Translations under genes and position numbers: made by a program
Source: Russula earlei
Lineage: Eukaryota; Basidiomycota; Agaricomycetes; Russulales; Russulaceae
DNA: 10,526 bases
Direction: 5' to 3'
Assembly: GCA_025769875.1 (NCBI GenBank)
Contig: JAGFNK010001343.1
Coordinates: 1-10,526, forward strand
Shown here: piece after piece, positions 1 through 6,365 of the stretch
How the letters are laid out: the number at the start of each line of letters is the position of its first letter
Position numbering within the stretch: the stretch's first letter is position 1
The notes under the pieces: generated by a model
Databases searched by the model: none
The model's input: only the letters and a program-made list of their open reading frames with translations
What the model was told of the DNA's origin: nothing

Positions 1-163
1 AGACATTATATTGTGCTTATGACTAACAGGTCAGCGTTGTTGCACAAGATTGCATGCAACTACATTAAGGATCTATTGGAGAAGGCCAGGATGTCCTGAC
101 TGTAGTTGTACTTCTACAGTAGTCACCCATCACATGCATGTATCATAATTTGTTGAATGCCAT
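1..163. other. unassigned flank left of the first solo LTR
   Basis: No open reading frame, RNA gene or repeat that I can support. Because the LTR to its right is flanked by a target duplication, this stretch was once continuous with the sequence starting at 796, so it may be the 3' flank of the Harbinger element. I could not find that element's terminal repeat here. Confidence 0.4.
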
Positions 164-168
164 GAAGT
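164..168. repeat. 5-bp target site duplication, left copy (gaagt)
   Basis: The five bases gaagt directly precede the TG start of the LTR at 169 and are repeated exactly at 791-795 after its CA end. A perfect 5-bp duplication is the usual product of LTR-retrotransposon integrase, and it fixes the LTR borders. Confidence 0.88.
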
Positions 169-790
169 TGTTAAGGTCCAAGGTGCCTTAAATAAGATCA
201 ATGGTCGCATCTATGAACGTGTCCTACCAATGCAGATATGCTTGAGTCAAGCAAGCAATACTCGTGGAGGGGAAGGAGTGTTAGATCCTTCTGGAGTATG
301 GCAACAACATGAGAGGGGGCTCTGCAGACAGGGTAGGAGTCAACTGTTTGGGATTGGCAAACTAAGTCGAGCTTAGGGCTCAAACTGTTACAACTGGGGG
401 CCTTATATAGCCCTACAGGGATAAGGTTTGTACTACTGTAGTACTGGTCGGTGCTATAGAAGCAACATGAGGCTCATAGAAGAGAGGTTGTCTTCTATGT
501 AAACAATCTTGGTGCTGGAAGCATTAAGTGCTTCCCTAGTAGCAATCTCGGCGTCATAAGTACTTTCCCAATCAAGGAAGCAACGTACATGGCAGTACAG
601 GAACATCTGGAACAGAAGCAATGCTACTCATTGCTTCTTCAATACATCTTCAGATAGATACAATCAATGCCTTCCGAACGCGATATCAACGAACATACAC
701 GATCAAGATCTGACGCACGCATGATGCAAACAGTGCAGTCCATAGTTCAGGTGTTCTGGCATCTTCCAGACCCCAAACCACTTGGTAACA
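169..790 (+). mobile_element. solo LTR of an LTR retrotransposon, copy 1 (622 bp)
   Basis: The unit starts TGTTA and ends TAACA, the short inverted TG...CA termini of an LTR. A second copy of almost the same length lies at 5655-9188, interrupted by a DNA transposon, and differs at roughly one position in ten. Both ends of this copy abut gaagt, so it is a complete solo LTR left by recombination between the two LTRs of a former full element. No primer-binding site follows it and no polypurine tract precedes it. The superfamily (Gypsy or Copia) cannot be decided without an internal region. A TATA-like box sits at 404-409, and three hairpins built on GAAGC arms lie at 475-499, 517-535 and 614-638. 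The orientation is inferred from the TATA position. Confidence 0.88.
404..409 (+). promoter_or_regulatory. TATA-like box inside LTR copy 1
   Basis: TATATA lies in a GC-flanked context about 235 bases into the LTR and is kept at the matching place (5890-5895) in the second copy. This is the expected position for the U3 promoter of a plus-oriented element. Activity is inferred only. Confidence 0.45.
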
Positions 791-795
791 GAAGT
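791..795. repeat. 5-bp target site duplication, right copy (gaagt)
   Basis: This is an exact repeat of 164-168, immediately after the CA end of the LTR. Confidence 0.88.
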
Positions 796-835
796 GTTCT
801 TTCATTTTCTGAAAACATGTGGACATGTGTCTGAA

Positions 836-2182
836 CTACATACCTTCTGCGTGATCCTCAAGTGTTTTCTGATACTGCTCCCACATCTCACCTGCAATCC
901 TGTCTTGCCTGATATTTGCTTGCTCCCTCTCATAGCATGTCACTACCACTCTTCCCAGTTCACCAGCTGCTTCACGATGACCCATCTGAGGGTCTACCCT
1001 GTCATCAAATACATCGATCTCACTGTGATCATAATGGTGAATAAAATTGTGAAGGGCTGCAAGTGCCGATGGGATGCGTGCTTGAATGTCCATGTTATAC
1101 TCAGGGGGGTACCAAAGGATTTTGAAATGCCACTTGAGAATACCAAACATATGCTCTATGATGTTGTGAGCTTGAGCATGGCACATATTGAATAATTCCT
1201 GGGGTGTGCATGACCTAGGACAAGCATAAAAATTAGTGAGAAGATGGAAAAGAAAGTGAGAACACACCATATGCCAGCATGACCCCACTCAGATAGATGA
1301 TATTGTACACCTTGATAAGGAACAAGCAGTGTGTTTGATGAGGCAAAGCCTGCATCAGCAAGATAGTATTTCCCTCTTGGGATGGGGAAATTGGAATGAT
1401 GGGCATCATGGAAAAGAGTTGAGTCAGTGGTGGAGCCCTCCCAACCAGTCAAAAGATATGTGAAGCAGAGGTCAAATGAACAAGCAGCAAGGCAGTTCTG
1501 TGAGAGAATGCCGTTGCAGTTTCTTGTTGCATCACGCTCTGTGGCAGTGGAGTAACAACTGATGTGGGTGCCATCAATAGCACCCAGGACATCCTTGAAA
1601 AAGGGAAAAAAATTGGGATTCCCTTGGATAAAGGAGTGAGGAGGGGAATCAGCATCAGGAAGCTGTACAAAGGTGGTGTGGAAAGGGGGGGGTTGCGAGA
1701 ACTCTGAGTATCTTTTTAAAATATCTGGATATCCATCAGAAGATACATAGAAGGAAACCATGGGATACATACTTTGAGACCATGCTTGGTGACCACTGAA
1801 AACACTCTCCAATATTTGTTGTTGACAGCCCAGTGGAAGTGGCATAGAGAAATATGGCAACCTGTTCTTCAATTCAGACATGCCAAGATGATGCAACACC
1901 AAAGTCACAGAGAGTCTGCTGGAGCTTGTGAAACACATGTTTGTGGACCCCAAGTTCATTCCTAATGCATTATGGGTGGCTGGTGAGTAGTTCATGGACC
2001 CAGGCAAGACCAGTGAGGGCAGAGGTGTGATATGGAATAGGAGGAGAATGGGGTTTGAGTATTGACAGTATGGCCTGGAAGCCATAAAGGGCATAACCTG
2101 TAAACTATAAAATCATTAGAAGTTGTTGGCATCGCTGTTGTCCCTGCAGATACAGCCTCTCCTGATCAAGGTAATCAGCCAT
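836..2182 (-). pseudogene. PIF/Harbinger-type DDE transposase, broken
   Basis: This was the endonuclease of a PIF/Harbinger DNA transposon, which cuts and rejoins element ends. I place the start at the ATG at 2182 (MADYLDQERLYLQ). The likely exons are 1773-2182, 1268-1724 and 836-1214. Intron 1725-1772 (48 bp) restores VSK-YFKK, and intron 1215-1267 (53 bp, CTAAT branch site) restores GIW-SCTPQELF. The N-terminal helical region reads EEQVAIFLYATSTGLS. The DDE core follows, with the first D in GAIDGTHI, the second D in GSTTDSTLF and the E in NIIEHMFGILK; all three acids are present. The C-terminus QARIPSALAALHNFI is typical of the family. Three in-frame stops occur in exon 1: TAG at 2105-2107, TAA at 1970-1972 and TGA at 1874-1876. 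A run of eight C (1685-1692) shifts the frame, and seven would keep it open. The first stop could instead lie in an unrecognised intron. No Myb-like partner gene and no terminal repeats were found. Confidence 0.88.
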
Positions 2183-2462
2183 AGCATTGACCAGGGGATG
2201 GACAGGTGATGACTTGAAATCAGGGGGTAAAAAATTGGCCATGACTCAGAGGGGCATAAAAAGTTTTTGGGTGCATCAGTCATTACAATGACAATGACAT
2301 CACATATGCAAATATGTGAATTACAGTTAACAGACAAAAACAACTGATATTAGTTAATCATATGACATGTCACTGTCATCACACCTGTCACACCTGGTTA
2401 ATCCTGAAATTCAAGTTCCAAGTTCAAGTTTCAAGAAATCTTGGTTGCTGTATGGGGCCTCA
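2183..2462. other. 5' flank of the Harbinger gene, no gene seen
   Basis: No convincing coding sequence. A short perfect inverted repeat with arms cacatat and atatgtg (4-base loop) lies at 2301-2318. The sequence at about 2410-2436 is built from overlapping copies of caagtt and ttcaag. This stretch probably holds the element's promoter and its 5' terminal repeat, but I could not identify either. Confidence 0.4.
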
Positions 2463-2831
2463 GTTCTTGAAATGTCAATTTTTGGGTGCTGACATGGGTG
2501 CAAAACTTTGAACTGCCATATCTCAACTGTTTCTCAATCAGTTGACTTGAAACTTTGACAGTGGGATCTCATGTACTGTATCTAGGTGCAGCACAAGAGT
2601 TGGGGTCTAATTCTTAGTCCTTGAAGTTTCGATTTTTTGGGTGTGATCTGAGTGCAAAATTTCAAACTGCCATATCTCAACCGTTTCTCAATAGATTGCC
2701 TTGAAACTTGGACAGTAGAACCTTATATACTGTGTCTAGGTGAAGCTAAAATATGGGAGCCTAACATCCAGTTCTTAAAGTTTTGATTTTTGGGTGCCAA
2801 TCTGCATGTGAAATTTTAGAACTGCCATATC
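2463..2831. repeat. 154-bp tandem repeat, about 2.4 copies
   Basis: Unit 1 is 2463-2616, unit 2 is 2617-2770, and a partial unit 3 is 2771-2831. Both full units are exactly 154 bp. Shared blocks in order are gttcttgaa/gtccttgaa/gttcttaaa, tttttgggtg, aactgccatatc, gtttctcaat, ttgaaact, actgt and tctaggtg. The units are diverged but collinear, so the array is old. Bases 2430-2462 may be the tail of a further, more degraded unit. No coding capacity is apparent. The array sits between the Harbinger 5' flank and the P450 relic, and its role is unknown. Confidence 0.8.
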
Positions 2832-2896
2832 CATGATCCCTCCTTGCCTGCTCCTTCCTTACTACTTCCTTCACACTTATCCTGAGTACACTCTAT

Positions 2897-4071
2897 GAGC
2901 CTGGTCAAGGATATATGGGCCACTCTTCTCTATCTGGATGGGTAACCAGCTATTTGTCATGATTTTGAATGCACAAATTGACTTGCTGGTCAACAATGGC
3001 ACCATGTGGATGATGTTTCCTCTGCAGGTGACAGCATCAATGGATCACCATGCAGCTACTTTCCCTCAAGGCCATCCAAGGATACTCCTCTGTCCTTTAT
3101 TATGAAACCCACATCTTACCTTGATCAATGTATCACCAAACAAATAAGGGAGTAATTGCCAATCAACCCAGCGAACTTCTTCAGTCAGTTTGTCTTAAAG
3201 TAGGCAGCTACATCTCTTGTCTTTGCCCCTATGTGGAGGGTTTCATAGATGCCATGTGTTACTTGCAGTGACATGTTGATGATATCATTTGCAACATGGA
3301 CAGGTTCCACTCTAGATCCTCTGACAGAGCTTGCGCTAGCAATTGCTACTGAGTCAATGAATCTCACAGGTAACTTGTTCATCCCCAGTGATGACAGATA
3401 AGAAACCGAGGTTGGTCCCCAGGTCCCTAGTCAAATATTGTTGACTTCATCGAACTGCTTCAGTGGATCCCCACTCCCAAACAATCACATGCCCAATGGC
3501 TCCATGATGAGATCATGAATGTCTATGGTACCATGATCATGCAGGTGAAAGCTCACATAGACACTGGAGAGGAAACATGTTGGCAGCTGTGTTCACCCTT
3601 GGTGGCATCCAATCTGTAAGTGGTCTCAACAAATCTATGCAGAAAAGCCTAATGAGCTTTGCACTTTGATTTTTAGACTAAGGGTGTAATTCTGTATTCC
3701 CTTGCTTTCATTTCATCACATCCAGAAATTCAGGCCCAGGCCCTAGTGGAACTTGACAACATCATCGGCTGGGACTATTGGCCAAGTGCAGAAGATGAGC
3801 AGTGCCTTCCATACATCTGTGAAGCCATCAAGGAGGTACATTGCAGAATTCCTCAATTTCATTCATCACTTTTCACACATGCTGTCCCATCCTATCAGAT
3901 GGTGCACATCTGCTGACTGTTTTGGATGGCAATGCCACACCTCTTTACAGAGGAATTTGTTTACAATGGGATGTACATTCTAAAGATCCAGTGGTCATTC
4001 TCGACTGCTACAACATCCATCACAACAAGGTGAAATTCCCAGACCCATATGTACCCACTCTCCTCCAGTAA
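2897..4071 (+). pseudogene. cytochrome P450 monooxygenase relic, lacks heme-binding end
   Basis: The conceptual translation matches a fungal P450 in order. The N-terminal strand reads GPLFSIWMGNQLFV (about 2917). LPINPANF is at about 3157, then LALAIATESMNLTG ends at 3369, NIVDFIELLQWIPTP starts at 3434 and LAAVFTLGGIQS ends at 3615. SHPEIQAQALVELDNIIG starts near 3716, and WPSAEDEQCLPYI leads into the K-helix region. LFWMAMPH starts at 3917, followed by EEFVYNGMYI and FPDPYV near 4040. Three GT-AG introns can be placed because the reading resumes correctly across them: 3370-3422 (53 bp), 3616-3676 (61 bp, CTAAT branch site) and 3836-3898 (63 bp). It is dead: many stops (for example TAG 3428-3430 and TGA 3914-3916), frameshifts near 3576 and 3980, a degraded I-helix motif and no clear ExxR. 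It stops before the cysteine heme loop. Kept introns argue against a processed copy. The substrate and subfamily cannot be told. Confidence 0.8.
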
Positions 4072-4708
4072 TCATGGTTCTTGTTTAAAAACTGAGGTTT
4101 TTCTTGGGCCCTCCTCCATACTATAATCACCCCCCTTGCCACCATCTTCCACTTGCACTCTCACAAGGTCATGGAGCCTTCCAGTATTGCCCATAGGCAC
4201 CCAAATGAGTGTGTCACCTCTCCTGAGCCTCTGCGGAGATGTCAAGCCAAGGAACATGGCAAACATACACCAAATCATACACATGCATCCTCATCATCCC
4301 TCCCTGACAGCAGCAAACTGCACTGACTTGAGTTATAAATTATTCTCCTGTTGATCCCACAAGCAGTTGCCACAGCTCCATGCTTGTTGCCACTGGTGGT
4401 CTTGACACTGGACATGAGAGCACATCATCATGCCACCTCCTGACCTCAACCTTGAGGCAAAGTGTCCACCAATAACTTGGATACAGAACCTCCCCTCTTG
4501 CCCCCACTCAACTCCTTCACACCCCTTGCAATGGCAGGAGGACTGGTGACAATCTCCCTGATGTCCACCCACAACAGAGTTTCCTTCAACCCTGATTGCT
4601 TCCAGGGTGACACATTGACCTGTGCTGAGTTGAGCAAGGTCAGTCCTTGTCCGGCCCCATGAACTCAAGTGTGCCCTTCTAGAGAGGCCCTTCCCAATAT
4701 CAGCTACA
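4072..4708. other. no gene seen; CpG-depleted DNA after the P450 relic
   Basis: I searched here for the missing P450 heme loop and did not recognise it. The short open frames on both strands look like chance. CpG is nearly absent: I count four CG in 4081-5040 at a roughly balanced base composition. This suggests long residence as methylated or mutated repeat DNA. Confidence 0.45.
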
Positions 4709-5038
4709 ATGAGCACAGACTTGTCAGATGAGGATGATGATGGTGGTGGGCTCCCAGCTTCCAGCCTTGTGGCACCCTGGGAGGTACTGCGTGGGTTGGC
4801 TGACATCACCATTCAATGGGCTGCCAAGGCAAGTCAATTCAAACATCCTTTCAGCTTATTTAATTCTTATGCCACCATTGTAGGAGAGTGGCAAAGCAAG
4901 CAAACCACAAAGTCACACAAGGTCACCCTCTCCAGACCCCAGGTGACAATGTCGACCATCCAAAAAATGGAGAGTCCCTCAGATGCCATGGCACCCCATG
5001 TCCTCAAATTCCCTGACAGTATGCAAAACCTCCTATAA
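4709..5038 (+). pseudogene. possible fragment of a fungal regulatory-protein gene (weak)
   Basis: An open frame of 109 codons begins with an acidic stretch (LSDEDDDGGG) and continues APWEVLRGLADITIQWAAKA, which resembles a linker segment I associate with long basidiomycete proteins of the fungal transcription-factor type. The resemblance is from memory and short. No Zn2Cys6 cluster is readable upstream and no fungal transcription-factor domain downstream. The frame stops at 5036-5038 just after FPDSMQNLL. It could equally be a chance open frame in C-rich, stop-poor DNA, or the antisense serine-rich frame could be the relic. Treat it as a lead only. Confidence 0.25.
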
Positions 5039-5089
5039 GTGGTCCTGTAAGGTGTCTGAGCCCACTGACCAGGAAACTCACATGACTTG

Positions 5090-5460
5090 CACTCACCCCC
5101 ACCTCCTGCATGTCCCTTGCCTATGCATCTTCCATTCACTTTGTCTCTTGTCTCCCTTCCCCTCCTATCATCCCTCCAACTATTGTCATTCCTTTCCCTC
5201 TTTCCACTTACCTCTCACATGCTCCTCTTGACATCATTCACTCGCATCACCCACTCTACACCCAGGAACAGCAACAACACCTCAGCTCAATTGCCTCCAA
5301 CTTCACCCATGCCTCACACCCCCTCATACATCCATCCCCTGCACCACTAGTGTCTTTGTCTGCTTCATGCTCCCCACCTTTTTGTCATATCACTCTCACC
5401 CATCATCAACTCCCTTTCAATCCCACTCTCACCCCTTTCATCATTGTCTCTCAAGCATTG
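5090..5460. repeat. G-poor, pyrimidine-rich low-complexity tract
   Basis: The plus strand is dominated by C, T and A. By my count 5101-5460 holds 26 G in 360 bases, and 5161-5220 holds one. Motifs such as cctcc, tccctt, cacccat and tcactc recur without a fixed period. The scarcity of G removes most TAG and TGA codons, which explains the long open frames on the plus strand, so I do not call those as genes. Confidence 0.7.
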
Positions 5461-5654
5461 TGCTTGCCCCTGCCATGCGCATATGTATGGACTCAGATGA
5501 CGCACACATAGATGTCATTGCCACTTGATCCAAGGGCTTGCTGCCTACAGTGCCTCACCCTGTCATCCTCACTGCACTGCCCCACACTCATGGACTTGCA
5601 GTTGGAGCAGTAGGATTCTTATGCCATTGTCTTCTCATCCATGTTTTTGATTAC
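5461..5654. other. left flank of the second solo LTR, no gene seen
   Basis: No supported feature apart from the last bases attac (5650-5654), which form the left target-site sequence of the LTR that starts at 5655. No polypurine tract precedes the LTR, which argues against a full retrotransposon lying to its left. Confidence 0.45.
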
Positions 5655-5889
5655 TGTTAAGGCTCCAAAGTGCCTTAAATAAGATCAATGGTCATGTCTA
5701 TGAATGCATCCTACCAATGCAGATATGCTTGAGTCAAGCAAGCAATACTTGTGGAGGGGAAGGAGTGTTAGATCCTTCTGGAGTATGGCAACAAGATAAC
5801 AGGGGCTCTGCAGACTGGGTAGGAGTTAACTGTTTGGGATTGGCAAACTAAGTTGAGCTTAAGGCTCAACTGCTACTTACTGGGGGCTT

Positions 5890-5895
5890 TATATA
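5890..5895 (+). promoter_or_regulatory. TATA-like box inside LTR copy 2
   Basis: TATATA is conserved at the position equivalent to 404-409 in copy 1, in the same surrounding sequence. Function is inferred from conservation between two copies and from position only. Confidence 0.42.
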
Positions 5896-6194
5896 GCCCT
5901 ACAGAGATAAGGTTCATGCTACTGTAGTACTGGTCAGTGCTATAGAAGCAAAAGGTGGCTCATAGAAGCAAGGTCGCTTCTATGCAAATGATCTTGGTGC
6001 TGGAAGCATTAAGTGCTTCCCCAGTAACAATCTCAGTGTCATAAGTACTTTCCTAATCAAGGAAGCAATGTAGGTGGCAGTACAGGAACATCTGGGACAG
6101 AAGCAATGCTACTCATTGCTTCTTCAGTACATCTTCAGAAAGATACAATCAACGCATTCTGAACGCGATATCAACGGTCATAAACGGTCAAGAT

Positions 6195-6206
6195 CTGACA
6201 CAGGCA
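6195..6206. repeat. MULE target duplication, left copy (ctgacacaggca)
   Basis: The 12-base sequence is repeated exactly at 9108-9119 on the other side of the MULE. The matching place in LTR copy 1 has a single diverged version (ctgacgcacgca), which shows the sequence belonged to the LTR before insertion. MULE duplications are usually about 8-11 bp, so one to a few of the 12 bases may match by chance. Confidence 0.85.
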
Positions 6207-6213
6207 GCTTTTG

Positions 6214-6271
6214 ACTTTTAGCGGTGGGTTGGATGATCAAGAATTGCCATAAAAGGCAATTGGTCGGCAAG
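6214..6271 (+). repeat. MULE terminal inverted repeat, left (58 bp)
   Basis: It begins acttttagcggtgg and ends ggcaag, and pairs with the reverse complement of 9044-9101. The outer 14 bases are identical, and the rest matches at about four positions in five with one-base gaps. Long inverted repeats of this kind are the usual binding sites for MULE transposase. Confidence 0.87.
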
Positions 6272-6365
6272 AGAATCGGGGGTTCAATCACACGTTAAAT
6301 TACACATATAAGCGAGTTAACAGTAGCATAACTACTTACCTTTTTCCCTACCAAATCAAAAACAA

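Larger units (their letters stand above)
5655..6206 (+). mobile_element. solo LTR copy 2, 5' part (split by the MULE)
   Basis: It is collinear with 169-720 of the first LTR and starts with the same TGTTAAGG. It is interrupted at 6206 by the MULE, and the LTR resumes at 9108-9188. Counting the duplicated 12 bases once, the LTR is 621 bp against 622 for copy 1. The left flank attac and right flank ttacc share ttac, or attac if the terminal A of the LTR was lost, so it is a separate solo LTR with its own integration site. The hairpins of copy 1 recur at 5961-5984, 6002-6020 and 6099-6123. Confidence 0.87.

Noticed and set aside
198..383. 61-codon minus-strand open frame in LTR copy 1
   Set aside because: It lies inside a non-coding LTR and is not kept open in a family-like way. 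It has no known motif.
782..1195. 137-codon plus-strand open frame
   Set aside because: It lies antisense to the conserved C-terminal exon of the Harbinger transposase and has no recognisable domain.
3185..3382. 65-codon minus-strand open frame
   Set aside because: It is antisense to the P450 relic, whose plus-strand reading (LALAIATESMNLTG leading into an intron and NIVDFIELLQW) is family-like.
4333..4812. 159-codon minus-strand frame with a serine run
   Set aside because: The serine run is the antisense of a GAT/GATGAG acidic repeat. No domain is visible and the frame has no family-like neighbours.
5087..5511. Overlapping plus-strand open frames rich in Pro, Ser, His and Leu
   Set aside because: They are a by-product of the G-poor tract, which contains few stop codons. 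The frames overlap each other and show no domain.
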